Assembly: GCA_964346765.1 (NCBI GenBank)
Contig: CAYFWB010000001.1
Span: 1 to 64,000 of the forward strand
Direction of reading: 5' to 3'
Source: JBGSPQ01 sp964346765
GTDB taxonomy: Bacteria > Patescibacteriota > Gracilibacteria > UBA1369
Length of the DNA stretch: 64,000 bases
In this document: positions 1-9,900 of the stretch, in pieces
How positions within the stretch are numbered: the stretch's first letter is position 1
Layout: each line of letters starts with the position of its first letter
Position numbers and translations under genes: made by a program
The notes under the pieces: model-generated
The model's database searches: none
What the model was told of the DNA's origin: nothing
Seen by the model: only the letters and a program-made list of their open reading frames with translations

Positions 1-225
1 TACCGAAGCTCGATCATCAACATCTACAAGCAGTGCTTGTGAGTGCTTCCTTATCTTCAACGTTAGTTAACTTTGCTTACCGCAACCCGCGGCTCGCGCT
101 TACGCGGACAATTCGTTTAAAAGCGATGCGGCGGTGCTTTCGGGCACCGCCGACCCGCGCCGGCGAGAACCGAACTGTGGGGCAGGGTCTCTTTCTTATT
201 TCACCTGGTGAATTATGGTTTGTAT
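1..225 (-). ncRNA. GC-rich structured RNA candidate, possibly the 3' part of a tmRNA, cut by the window edge
   Basis: No convincing protein is encoded here, and the segment is much more GC-rich than the flanking intergenic DNA. It holds strong hairpins: a 9-bp stem at 129-152 closing a TTTCGG loop, a CCGCG/CGCGG stem (87-91 with 103-107), and a 7-bp palindrome at 26-40. Read on the minus strand, the last 40 nt before the edge contain TGTAGA and then GAGCTTCGG. This resembles the stretch that precedes the T-arm of tmRNA. The T-arm and CCA end would lie beyond the edge. Against this, no tmRNA 5' half with its TTCGAC D-loop motif is visible between here and hflX, so the gene would have to be permuted or unusually short, or the RNA belongs to another family. 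The tmRNA call is inference; the structure is seen directly. Confidence 0.4.
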
Positions 226-230
226 TATCT

Positions 231-1361
231 TTAAAGCTTACCGGAAATTGTTTCTTTCAGTTTGTTTATTCCATTGCCGGTGCGGGCGGAGACGAAGTGC
301 GGGGTTGAATTTTGATATTTTTCTTTTATGTCGTTGAAGTTGGTTTTTTTGTTCAGGTCGATTTTGTTGAAAACGTAGATTGTGGGTTTGTGCAGTACTT
401 CAATTTGCGCTAGGATTTCGTTCACAACTTTTATTTTTTGTTTCATCTTTGGGTCGTTTACGTCTATAACGTGCAGTAAGAGATCCGATTCGATTGTTTC
501 TTCAAGCGTGGATTGAAATGAGTTGATGAGAGTGGGGGGCAGGTTCTGAATAAAACCGATAGTGTCGGAAACCAGTACTTTTTTGGGTTGTGGCATGGTT
601 GCGCCCGCGGGTAGATCAGCCGGGTCGAAATTTGTTGCGGGCAGATACATTTTACCAACGCGGGTGTCCAATGTAGCGAAAAGTTTGTCTGCTTCGTAGG
701 CGCCTTTCTTGGTGAGGGCGTTTAGCAGGCTTGATTTGCCGGCGTTGGTGTAGCCGATTATGCCGACTGTTTTCAGGTTTTGTCTGGTTCGGTGGTCGCG
801 GTGGAGTTTTCTGACTTTTCTGCAGTCATCCAGTTGTTTTTTGATTCTGTCTTCTAATTTTTTTAAGTGCCTTTTCATGAATTCGACGTTGGTTTCACCG
901 ACGCCTCTGGTTCCGATTCCGCCAGCCTGTTGTGATAGTTCCATACCCATTCCAAAGATGCGCGGGCCCATGTGTTTGATGCTGGCCAGCTGGATTTCCA
1001 GTTTTGCTTCTTTGGTGTTGGCGTGCGCGGCAAATATTTTTAAAATCAGATCTATTCTGTCCCAGACTTGAAGATTGTTCTTGCGAATAAGTTCGCTTAT
1101 GTTAAAAGTCTGCCGAGGTTTGAGTTCGTTGTTGATTATTAAAATGTTAGCTTTGAGTTCTTTATTTTCTTCCAGTACTTGTTCGATTTTTCCTTTTCCT
1201 AGGTAAGTATTGTAATTGGGCACCATTTTTTTCTGGATTTTTTTTACCAAAACAATTCCTCCAAAGGTTTTTATCAGATTTTCGGCTTCGTTTAATCGAT
1301 AATCCGCTTCCTGTTTGGTCATGGAAGGCGGTATCGCGTCAATCAGAATAGCTTTGAGCAT
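231..1361 (-). CDS. hflX: GTPase HflX, ribosome-associated
   Basis: HflX is a translation-factor-type GTPase that binds the 50S subunit and splits stalled or stressed ribosomes. The 376-residue product has the HflX N-terminal domain, ending in the conserved GGIGTRGVGE stretch near residue 150, then a helical linker and the G domain. The G domain shows a P-loop GYTNAGKSS near residue 203, DTIGF near 267, NKID near 332, and the SARTGNGI motif close to the C terminus. The length is near the lower end for the family. It is the last gene of the rpoB-ssb-rpoC-rpsL-rpsG run on the minus strand. A 25-bp palindrome occupies the gap to rpsG and ends 8 nt before the ATG, so folding there could affect hflX translation. 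No Shine-Dalgarno is visible. The identification is secure. Confidence 0.95.
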   Translation of the reverse strand: MLKAILIDAIPPSMTKQEADYRLNEAENLIKTFGGIVLVKKIQKKMVPNYNTYLGKGKIEQVLEENKELKANILIINNELKPRQTFNISELIRKNNLQVWDRIDLILKIFAAHANTKEAKLEIQLASIKHMGPRIFGMGMELSQQAGGIGTRGVGETNVEFMKRHLKKLEDRIKKQLDDCRKVRKLHRDHRTRQNLKTVGIIGYTNAGKSSLLNALTKKGAYEADKLFATLDTRVGKMYLPATNFDPADLPAGATMPQPKKVLVSDTIGFIQNLPPTLINSFQSTLEETIESDLLLHVIDVNDPKMKQKIKVVNEILAQIEVLHKPTIYVFNKIDLNKKTNFNDIKEKYQNSTPHFVSARTGNGINKLKETISGKL

Positions 1362-1369
1362 AAGTCCCG

Positions 1370-1394
1370 CACCTTAAAGGTAACCTTTAAGGTG
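1370..1394. repeat. 25-bp double palindrome, copy 1
   Basis: Perfect 12-bp arms CACCTTAAAGGT and ACCTTTAAGGTG flank one central base. Each arm contains an 11-bp odd palindrome, so four half-sites (ACCTT, AAGGT, ACCTT, AAGGT) sit at 6-bp steps. This copy fills the gap between rpsG and hflX. Identical elements, apart from the strand of the central base, occur at 22326-22350 and inside 22836-22882. Confidence 0.9.
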
Positions 1395-1395
1395 A

Positions 1396-1848
1396 TTAGT
1401 ATTTTGCGAAATGAGCGAAAGCTTTGTTGGCAAGAGCCATCTTGATGGTATCTTCTTTTTTCTTGATCGCGGATCCTTCGTTGTTGGCGGCGGCCAATAG
1501 TTCATCGGCCAGTTTTTTGGCCATTGATGATCCTTTTTTGGCCTGGGCCGCGCCGATGATCCACCTAAACGTGAGAGCGATTTGTCTATCCGGTTTTACT
1601 TCAACCGGAATCTGGTAAACGGCTCCGCCGATTCTTTTTGCTCTTACTTCAAGGTTTGGTCTTACGTTGTCGATAGCTTTGTCAAAAACTTTATCCGGAG
1701 AAGCGTCTTTTTCGGCGATTTGTTTAAGTGTGTCACGCATGATTTTTCTGGCGGTGTTTTTTTTGCCGTCATTCATTACATAGTTAATAAATCGCTCCTG
1801 CAGCGCGTTAGAATTTTCCGGAATATAAGTGCATCTTTTTTGTCCCAT
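1396..1848 (-). CDS. rpsG: 30S ribosomal protein S7
   Basis: S7 is a primary 16S rRNA-binding protein that organises the head of the 30S subunit near the E and P sites. The 150-residue product carries recognisable S7 blocks: FINYVMNDGKK, the segment KAIDNVRPNLEVRAKRIGGA, YQIPVEV, and the C-terminal AFAHFAKY. The N terminus differs from common S7, which usually begins with a PRR-type basic tail; here it starts MGQKRCTYIPENSN. It lies 5 bp downstream of rpsL, the usual str-operon order. In the classical operon fusA and tuf follow; here hflX does. Confidence 0.97.
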   Translation of the reverse strand: MGQKRCTYIPENSNALQERFINYVMNDGKKNTARKIMRDTLKQIAEKDASPDKVFDKAIDNVRPNLEVRAKRIGGAVYQIPVEVKPDRQIALTFRWIIGAAQAKKGSSMAKKLADELLAAANNEGSAIKKKEDTIKMALANKAFAHFAKY

Positions 1849-1853
1849 GGTTC

Positions 1854-2267
1854 TTAAGATTTAGGTTTTTTGGTGCCGTAGCGAGATCTTCCCTGTTTGC
1901 GGTCGTTTACTCCTTGGGTGTCCAGTTTGCCTCTTACAACGTGGTATCTGACACCGGGTAGATCTTTTACTCTTCCTCCCCTGATTACGACCACGGAGTG
2001 TTCTTGTAGATTGTGTCCCTCGCCCGGGATATAAGCGTTAACTTCAACTCCGTTGGTGAGTCTGACTCTTGCATATTTTCGAAGCGCCGAATTCGGCTTT
2101 TTGGGAGTCATGGTCGTAACTTTCAGACATACACCGCGTTTTTGAGGACAGGAAAGGTCAACAGATCTGTTTTTTAACGTGTTGAAGCCTGTCTGCATAG
2201 CGGGAGCTTTGCTCTTTTTTGTTTTTTTTCTGCGGGGTTTTTTAATCAGTTGGTTGATTGTTGGCAT
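1854..2267 (-). CDS. rpsL: 30S ribosomal protein S12
   Basis: S12 sits at the decoding centre of the 30S subunit. The 137-residue protein contains TPKKPNSALRK and GGRVKDLPGVRYH, so the two lysines whose substitution classically gives streptomycin resistance (K43 and K88, E. coli numbering) are both present. Compared with the 124-residue E. coli protein there is an insertion of about a dozen residues just before the CPQKRGVC segment. The gene follows rpoC by about 64 bp and precedes rpsG by 5 bp. No Shine-Dalgarno is visible before the ATG. Confidence 0.97.
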   Translation of the reverse strand: MPTINQLIKKPRRKKTKKSKAPAMQTGFNTLKNRSVDLSCPQKRGVCLKVTTMTPKKPNSALRKYARVRLTNGVEVNAYIPGEGHNLQEHSVVVIRGGRVKDLPGVRYHVVRGKLDTQGVNDRKQGRSRYGTKKPKS

Positions 2268-2331
2268 TGTTTTTGCTTAAGTCTGCTGGCTAAATTTACA
2301 GAAATAGAGTTAAGAATGCAAGAGAAACTTG

Positions 2332-5300
2332 CTAGATGATCGATAACATTGATCCGTATTTATCTTCGGCTTCTTCACCGATTTTTTCATACGGCGTTTT
2401 TCCTTCTTTGATCATTTGTTTACTCTGTTGTGATATGATTTCCGGATTTCTTTTTCTGTAAGTTTCTCCGGTGGGTATCAATTTACCGATTATGACGTTT
2501 TCTTTCAGACCTTCCAGTTCATCGAGCTTATTGGTCGTGGCAGCCTCAACAAGCACACGGATCGTTTCCTGGAAGGACGCGGCAGAAAGCCAGCTTTCGG
2601 TACATAGAGATACTCTGGTAAGACCAAGAAGCAGTCGGTCTCCTTTGGCGGGAAGTTGTTTTTTCTTGGTCATTTCGCGGTTTATTTCTTCGTATTTCAT
2701 TACGTCGACCAATTCTCCAGGTAGGAAATGTGTGTCTCCGGATTCCAGAATTCTGACTTTGGATAGCATTTGTCTGGCAATAATTTCTATATGTTTGTCG
2801 TTGATGGTCTGACCCTGTGAAGCATAGATACTTTGTACTTCGGTCATGATGTATTTCTGAACTGTATATAGGTCTGTAAGTTTCATCAATTCGCGAAGGT
2901 TGTAGTGTCCGATTGTCAAAGGTTCACCTTTTGCGACTTTATCGCCGGTTTTGACTTTTAATGTGCGACCATGAGGTACTTTGTAGACTTTTTCTATTTC
3001 ACCTTCCGTTTCGATGATTATTTTGTCTTCTTCAATGGCTTTGACCGTACCGACATCTTTGGTCCTGACAACCGTTTTGTTATATTCGTTTTTGGCTAGT
3101 ATGTTTTTTTCTTTAACTTTATCGCCGACTTTGACAACGGGTTTGAATTCGGCGGTATAACGGAATTCAATTTCAACCGGTTCTTCTGACTTGACTGTTA
3201 ATTCGGTTGTTCCGCCTTTATGGCTGACTTTTACTTTACCTTTGATTTCGGAAAGGATAGCCGGTGTTTTGGGAGTTCGCGCTTCGAATAATTCTTCAAC
3301 ACGGGTCAAACCTTGTGTGATGTCGCCTTCGCCGGCCACACCTCCCATGTGGAATGTACGCATAGTAAGCTGTGTACCCGGTTCTCCGATACTTTGTGCG
3401 GCGATGATTCCAACTGCGGTTCCGACGTCAACGGTGCGGTTTGTACCAAGATCTTTACCGTAACATTTAACGCAAATTCCGCCCTTGGTCTGACATGTCA
3501 TGACTGATCTTACTCTGACTTTTTCAATTTTTTTGTCTTCGATTAGTTTAAGGATTTCTTTGTCGATTTCGGTGTCGGCCTCGACGATGATTTCTCCTGT
3601 TTTGGGATCAGCCATAGGGTCGGCCAGGATGCGTCCGTAAATTCTGTGACTGAAAGTTTCACCTATTTCTTCGGATTCTTTTCTGGTAATAATGTGAGCA
3701 AACGGCGTGCCACAGTCGTATTCTTTAATAACGACATCCTGTACCGCGTCAACGAGACGTCTGGTTAGGTATCCGGCTTCGGCCGTTTTAAGCGCGGTAT
3801 CTGATTTACCCTTACGTCCTCCGTGCGTCGCGATAAAGTATTCCAGGATGGTGAATCCTTCTTTAAGATTGGATTTAATCGGCAGTTCGATGGTTTTACC
3901 GGCGGGATTGGCAACTAGACCTTTGATTCCGCAAAGCTGAGTGATTTGTCCCCAGTTACCGCGGGCTCCGGAATTGATCATATAGTGCAAATCGTTTTCG
4001 TCATCAATACCTTGTATCATGGCTGTTGTGATGTCGGATTTGGCCTTTGACCAGATTTTAATGGTGTGATTGTATCTTTCATCGTCAGTAATTAAACCTT
4101 TATTGTAGAAGTCCGCGATTTTTTTGACTGCTTCGGATGCTTTGGCGATTATTTCCGTTTTGCTCTTTGGGATTAGCATGTCGGCTTGTCCGATTGAAAG
4201 TCCGGATCTTGTGGCGAATGTGAATCCGACTTTTTTAAGTTTGTCTGCAAGGATGGCGGTGATTTTTTCATCGCATTTGGTGAAGCTTTCGGCAACCAGT
4301 CCTGTTAATTGTTTTTTGCCGATTGTTTCATTGATGAAACCCAATTGTTCGGGAATAAGGCTGTTAAAGATAATTCTTCCGATTGTGGTTTCTTTCATTT
4401 CGTTGTTTATGCGCGCGATGATTGGGCTTTGCAGGTCTACATACCCCAGTTGATAGGCGATCATGGCTTCATTGGTGTCCGAATATTTACTGCCTTCACC
4501 TTTCTTTCCGGGAGTCATTTTGGTCAGATAGTAACAGCCCAGCACCATATCCTGCGTGGGGGTGATGATGGGTTCACCGGCGGACGGTTTAAGCAGGTTG
4601 TTGGCTGAAACCATGATTTCATGGGCTTCAATTTGAGCTTGCTGGGAAAGAGGAACGTGAACGGCCATCTGGTCTCCGTCGAAGTCGGCGTTGAAAGCCA
4701 CGCAAATAAGCGGATGGATCTGGATGGCTTTACCTTCAACAAGTACGGGTTGGAAAGCCTGGATTCCAAGGCGGTGAAGCGTTGGAGCGCGGTTCAGCAG
4801 TACATATCTGTCTTTGGTTACTTCTTCAAGAATATCCCATACTTCTTTTTTGCTTGACTGGATTAGTTTTTCGGCGTTTTTAATGTTATGCGCGTAACCG
4901 TCTCTAATCAATTTTCCGATTACAAACGGTTTGAAAAGTTCCAGAGCCATTGTTTTTGGGATTCCGCATTGATGCAGTCTTAGTTTGGGACCGATTACGA
5001 TTACGGAACGACCCGAATAGTCGACACGTTTACCAAGCAGGTTCTGTCTGAATCGTCCTTGCTTACCTTTAAGCATGTCGGAAAGGGATCTTAATTTTCG
5101 TTTGTCTCCGCTGTTGAAGACCGTTTTGCCTTGGCGGGCGCTGTTGTTTAAAAGTGTGTCCACGGCTTCCTGAAGCATACGTTTTTCGTTTCTGCAGATT
5201 ACTTCGGGTGCTCCAATCGCCATTAGTCTCTTTAGACGATTGTTTCTGTTGATAACTCTTCTGTAAAGATCATTAAGATCCGACGCGGCGAATCTTCCAC

Positions 5301-6240
5301 CATCCAGCTGTACCATTGGTCTTAGATCCGGCGGGATAACGGGCAGTACCGTCATAATCATCCAGTCGGCTTTAATTCCGGCCTTTTTAAGGCTACCTGC
5401 GAGTTTTATTCTCTTAATTATTTTTTTCTGTTTTTGTCCGGAAGCCTTTTTAAGGTTTTTTTGCAATTTTTCTATCAGTTGTTCCAAATCTATGTCTTCG
5501 ATTATTTGTTTGATCGCTTCCGCACCTATACCCGCTTTAAAAATTTGACCGAATTTTGTGGAAAGATCTCTGTATTCCAGTTCGGACAAAATTTTGCCCA
5601 CTTTTAAGGTGTCGAGTTCACTTTTGGCTGCTTTGTGCTGTTCATCGAGTTCTTCAATTTTTTGCGCGTATTCTTTTTCTAGAGTTTCGTCTTTGCCTTC
5701 TTTGTCTTTGTTCTTGTATTCGTCCTGCATTTTTTTTCTGAAAGCTTTGTATTCGCCAGTGAGTTGTTCTTTTGCTTCAGTTTTGGATTTCTCATCCACG
5801 TTTGTGACGATATAAGCTGCAAAGTAGATTACCTGTTCAATAGCTTTAATGGGCAAATCGATTAGTAGTCCGATACGGCTGGGGGTTGATCTTAAAAACC
5901 AGATATGACTTACCGGTACGGCAAGTTTGATGTGCGCCATTCTGTCTCTTCTTACGTTTGATCGTGTGACTTCGACTCCGCATTTTTCACAAATTACACC
6001 TTTATAGCGGATTCTTTTATATTTTCCGCAGTAGCATTCCCAGTTTTTGGTGGGACCGAAAATCCTTTCACAGAACAGGCCGTCTCTTTCGGGTTTTTGG
6101 GTTCTGTAGTTGATGGTTTCGGGCTTTTTAACTTCTCCGTGAGACCAGGCCAGGATTTCTTCGGGGCTGGCTACGGAAATGGAGATTGAATCAAAGTTAT
6201 CGATATTGTTGAGTTTTTTCTCCTGTGGATTAATTGCCAT
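2332..6240 (-). CDS. rpoC: DNA-directed RNA polymerase subunit beta'
   Basis: This is the 1,302-residue beta' subunit, which carries the catalytic magnesium site of RNA polymerase. The first zinc-binding cluster (CYCGKYKRI ... CEKCG) lies near residues 68-88, the catalytic NADFDGDQMAVH near 520, the second zinc cluster (CQTKGGICVKCYG) near 915, and the GEPGTQLTMRTFHMGG segment just after it. A lysine/glutamate-rich coil of about 60 residues lies upstream of the region matching the dock and lid. The gene is separated from rpoB by an ssb gene, which is unusual because rpoB and rpoC are normally adjacent. The stop codon is TAG. Confidence 0.98.
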   Translation of the reverse strand: MAINPQEKKLNNIDNFDSISISVASPEEILAWSHGEVKKPETINYRTQKPERDGLFCERIFGPTKNWECYCGKYKRIRYKGVICEKCGVEVTRSNVRRDRMAHIKLAVPVSHIWFLRSTPSRIGLLIDLPIKAIEQVIYFAAYIVTNVDEKSKTEAKEQLTGEYKAFRKKMQDEYKNKDKEGKDETLEKEYAQKIEELDEQHKAAKSELDTLKVGKILSELEYRDLSTKFGQIFKAGIGAEAIKQIIEDIDLEQLIEKLQKNLKKASGQKQKKIIKRIKLAGSLKKAGIKADWMIMTVLPVIPPDLRPMVQLDGGRFAASDLNDLYRRVINRNNRLKRLMAIGAPEVICRNEKRMLQEAVDTLLNNSARQGKTVFNSGDKRKLRSLSDMLKGKQGRFRQNLLGKRVDYSGRSVIVIGPKLRLHQCGIPKTMALELFKPFVIGKLIRDGYAHNIKNAEKLIQSSKKEVWDILEEVTKDRYVLLNRAPTLHRLGIQAFQPVLVEGKAIQIHPLICVAFNADFDGDQMAVHVPLSQQAQIEAHEIMVSANNLLKPSAGEPIITPTQDMVLGCYYLTKMTPGKKGEGSKYSDTNEAMIAYQLGYVDLQSPIIARINNEMKETTIGRIIFNSLIPEQLGFINETIGKKQLTGLVAESFTKCDEKITAILADKLKKVGFTFATRSGLSIGQADMLIPKSKTEIIAKASEAVKKIADFYNKGLITDDERYNHTIKIWSKAKSDITTAMIQGIDDENDLHYMINSGARGNWGQITQLCGIKGLVANPAGKTIELPIKSNLKEGFTILEYFIATHGGRKGKSDTALKTAEAGYLTRRLVDAVQDVVIKEYDCGTPFAHIITRKESEEIGETFSHRIYGRILADPMADPKTGEIIVEADTEIDKEILKLIEDKKIEKVRVRSVMTCQTKGGICVKCYGKDLGTNRTVDVGTAVGIIAAQSIGEPGTQLTMRTFHMGGVAGEGDITQGLTRVEELFEARTPKTPAILSEIKGKVKVSHKGGTTELTVKSEEPVEIEFRYTAEFKPVVKVGDKVKEKNILAKNEYNKTVVRTKDVGTVKAIEEDKIIIETEGEIEKVYKVPHGRTLKVKTGDKVAKGEPLTIGHYNLRELMKLTDLYTVQKYIMTEVQSIYASQGQTINDKHIEIIARQMLSKVRILESGDTHFLPGELVDVMKYEEINREMTKKKQLPAKGDRLLLGLTRVSLCTESWLSAASFQETIRVLVEAATTNKLDELEGLKENVIIGKLIPTGETYRKRNPEIISQQSKQMIKEGKTPYEKIGEEAEDKYGSMLSII

Positions 6241-6309
6241 ATTGGTTTAGATAAATAGTTTGTTGTGATCGGACGCGCGGTGATTGTGCCGCTAAAAACT
6301 TGTAAAGGT

Positions 6310-6927
6310 TTATAGACCAAGGTCTGAATCTATATCCAGTTTTTTTTCTTTTTCTTCTTTAGGTTCTTCAGAGGGTTTTTCATTTGCCTGGGGAGTCTGC
6401 GCGGGAGCGGCTGATGCCGGTGTTTGAGTTTCAGCCGGAGCGGAAGTTTCTTGTTTAGGTTCTTCTTTTACGGGTTGCTGCGCGGCTTGTTCTTGTTTGG
6501 CTTCCGTCTGTCGGTCAGTGTTGTTGTCGCTATTCGAATTGTCATCGTAGCCACTTTCATTTTCGGGTATATAGTCTATCGTATCATCACCGTCTTTTCG
6601 TTTATCCAGCATGATCATGTCTTGGACAACTATTTCGGTGCGGAATTTTTTTATTCCTTCGGGTGTGTCCCAGCTTCTGGTTTTTAGGTAACCTTCCACA
6701 TATACCAATTTTCCTTTTTTAAGATAGGCGTGGCAGATTTCGGCTAGCTTGGCCCACGCGACAAGGTCGTGGAATTCGGCGGAGGTTTGTTTGCGGCCGT
6801 CTCTTGTAACCCATTCACGGTTTGTAGCAATGCCGAATGTAACAACGTTCTGGCCGTTTGGAGTTTGTCTGAGTTCGGGGTTTCTTGTAAGATTTCCGAT
6901 CAAAATTACTTTATTGATGCTTCTCAT
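6310..6927 (-). CDS. ssb: Single-stranded DNA-binding protein
   Basis: SSB coats single-stranded DNA in replication, repair and recombination. Residues 1-110 form the OB fold, recognisable from the N-terminal NKVILIGNLTRNPELRQTPNG and the segments VVTFGIATNR and LVYVEGYLKTRSW. The remainder is a long glutamine-, glutamate- and proline-rich linker. The C-terminal tip is acidic but ends DIDSDLGL rather than the common DDDIPF, so the terminal phenylalanine that docks partner proteins is replaced by leucine. Its place between rpoB and rpoC makes it part of the RNA polymerase operon, so it is probably co-transcribed. SSB genes are more often found with rpsF and rpsR. Confidence 0.95.
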   Translation of the reverse strand: MRSINKVILIGNLTRNPELRQTPNGQNVVTFGIATNREWVTRDGRKQTSAEFHDLVAWAKLAEICHAYLKKGKLVYVEGYLKTRSWDTPEGIKKFRTEIVVQDMIMLDKRKDGDDTIDYIPENESGYDDNSNSDNNTDRQTEAKQEQAAQQPVKEEPKQETSAPAETQTPASAAPAQTPQANEKPSEEPKEEKEKKLDIDSDLGL

Positions 6928-6968
6928 GATTATTATTAGTTATTAATTGATAGTTAATAAGGTGTTTG

Positions 6969-9900
6969 TTAGAGATCTTCGCTTTCCAGAAGTTTTTCTT
7001 CGGCCAGTAGATCTTCTTCGGTGGGTTCTTCCATATCAATTTTTTCTTCTTTAAGATTTTCAGGTTGATTTGGGTTGTCCACTTCGCTCATACCGGCTTC
7101 AGCAAGAGCCGGTTTAAGTTCGGAACCTTCTTCTTTAAGTTCTATTTCAATTTCGGGATCCACTTCGGGTCGTTCTTCCGGATCTTCCGACAGAATAGCG
7201 GTTTTTTCTTTTTGGGCTTGTTCGATTGTGTACTGGTCTTCTTCGTGAAGAAGAGGTGATTTTTCGGTGGTAAGCAGTTTAACGCTTAAGCCCAAGCTTT
7301 GTAGCTCTTTAATCAATACGTTGAATGATTCGGGGGTTCGCGGTTTTCTGATAGCTTCGCCTTTAACGATTGATTCATAAGCCTTGGCCCTTCCGTAAAC
7401 ATCATCGGATTTAATCGTAAGCATTTCTTGCAATGTGTGAGCCGCGCCGTAAGCTTCAAGCGCCCATACTTCCATTTCTCCGAACCTTTGTCCTCCGTGC
7501 TGGGCTTTACCGCCAAGTGGCTGTTGGGTGACAAGTGAGTAAGGTCCTACGGAGCGGGCATGGATTTTGTCTTCGATCAAGTGGCTTAGTTTCATAATAT
7601 AAGCGGTTCCCACTGTTGTTTTTCTGTCAAAAGGTTCACCGCTCATACCGTCATAAAGCTGGATTTTTCCGTTTTCGGGAAGATCGGCTTCTTTAAGCAT
7701 TTTGGTAATCTGGTCGGAAGTGATACCGTTTAAGGCCGGGGTGGCTACGGTGGTTCCCATTTTGGAAGCGGCCCATCCCGCGTGGGTCTCCAGTATTTGT
7801 CCGATATTCATACGGCTGGATACACCGAGTGGATTCAGTATAATGTCTACCGGTGTTCCGTCGGGTAGAAATGGCATGTCTTCCTGCGGAACGATAATTG
7901 AAATTACACCTTTGTTACCGTGTCGACCGGCCACTTTGTCTCCGATAGAAATTTTTCTGGTCTGGGCCACGTTTACTTTGATTTGTTGATTAACACCGGT
8001 GGGCAGTTCGTCGCCGTTTTTGCGTGAGAAGATTTGTACTCCGACGATTTTTCCACCTTCTCCACCGGGCAGTCTTAACGACGTGTCTTTAACGTCGCGG
8101 GCTTTGTCTCCAAAGATGGCTCTTAAAAGTCTTTCTTCCGCGGTCAGTTCGGTTTCACCTTTTGGAGTTATTTTACCTATAAGAATGTCTCCTTCATGTA
8201 CGGTGGCGCCGATTCTGATAATACCGTTTTCATCAAGGTCTTTGAGTCTGTTTTCACCAACGTTGGGGATGTCTCTGGTAATGATTTCGGGGCCAAGTTT
8301 GGTGTCTCTGACGTCAATCGTAAATGTTTCAATATGAACTGAGTCGAATACGCCGTCTTTAACAACACGGTCGGAAACGATCACGGCGTCTTCAAAGTTG
8401 AATCCTTGCCAGGACATGTATGCTACCATTAGGTTTTGACCAAGCGCTATTTCCCCTTGCTCGGTGGCGGCGCCGTCCGCAAGAATATCTCCTTTATTTA
8501 TTTTTTGTCCTTTGACGACTCTTACTCTTTGGTGCAGGCAAGTACCCTGGTTGCTTCTTTCATAAACGCGCATTTTGTATGTGACGCGCTTACCGTTGTC
8601 GTAGAGAATCACTATTTGGTCGGCATCCACAAAAGATACTGTTCCTTTTTCTTCCGCAAGCAATACTTGTCCGGAACTTTTAGCGACGAGTTCTTCCATT
8701 CCCGTTCCAACAACCGGAGCGGTGGGTGAGATTAATGATACGGCTTGACGTTGCATGTTTGATCCCATGGAAGCACGGGTGTTGTCGTCATGTTCAAGGA
8801 AGGGGATTAAAGCGGTTGTTTCGGAAATAATCTGTTTCGGTGAAACGTCGATATGAGTAATTTCGTATGTCGGGATAATGGACGCTTCGCCGTTGATACG
8901 AGCAGATACGCGGCTGTCTATGATTTGGCCTTTTTCATCCAGTTCGGTGTTGGCCTGCGCGATTACAATTTCTTTTTCTTCGTCGGCGTCGTGATATTTG
9001 ATGTTGTTGGTGACATAGGCATGCACCGCGATACTTTCCAAAGGAAGTTCTGCTATTTCTTTGGCTGTTTTTACATCTATCTTGGCGTGTGCCTTAATGA
9101 TTATTTTTTTAGTTTTCGGGTTGGTGATATTTTCCGAAGTGTATCGTCCAACTAAATCTTTGGCATCGTTTTTGCATGAGTGAGCTACTTCTCTGAATGG
9201 AGTTTCGATGAATCCGTATTTGTTGACTCTGGCATATGATCCCAAATGAACCACAAGTCCGATATTCGGACCTTCGGGAGTGGAGATGGGGCAGATTCTT
9301 CCGTAGTGGGATGTGTGTACGTCACGAACGTCAAACGAAGCGCGTTCTCTGGAAAGACCTCCCGGACCCATGGCGGACAATCTACGTTTGTGTGCCAGTT
9401 CGGCCAGCGGGTTGGTCTGATCCATGAACTGCGAAAGCTGTGAAGAAGCGAAAAATTCTCTTAAAGCGGCCGTGATGGGTCTTGAATTTATAAGTTGGGT
9501 GGGCGTTACGGTTTCAAGATCCATTACAGTCATGCGGTCTTTGGCGATTCTGTCGGTTCTAAGAAGTCCAACTCTGAATTTGTTCTGAACAAGTTCACCA
9601 ACGGCGCGAACACGTCTGTTTGAAAGGTGGTCGATGTCATCGGGTGCCAGTTCATTGTTGTTTAATCTGATCAGGTGTTTAATGATCTCCATCAGATCTT
9701 TGATCTGGAAAGTATGGTGGTCTTTTTTGTTGGGCGTATCGATCTTGAACCTTTTGTTTAATTTGTATCTGGCAACCGGACCCATGTCGTATTTTCTGTA
9801 GTCGAAGAACATTGATTGGATGAGGTTTTTGGCGTTTTCGGGGGTAGCCAGGTCTCCGGGTCTGATCTTTTTGTAGATGCTCTGGTAAGCTTCGTCTTCG

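Noticed and set aside
33..308. Open frame of 91 codons on the plus strand over the structured left-edge region
   Set aside because: It runs through the GC-rich hairpins and into the 3' end of hflX on the other strand, has no family resemblance and no ribosome binding site.
1370..1394. The double palindrome as an intrinsic terminator of rpsG
   Set aside because: No T tract follows on either strand, and another copy lies in a divergent promoter, where a terminator would make no sense.
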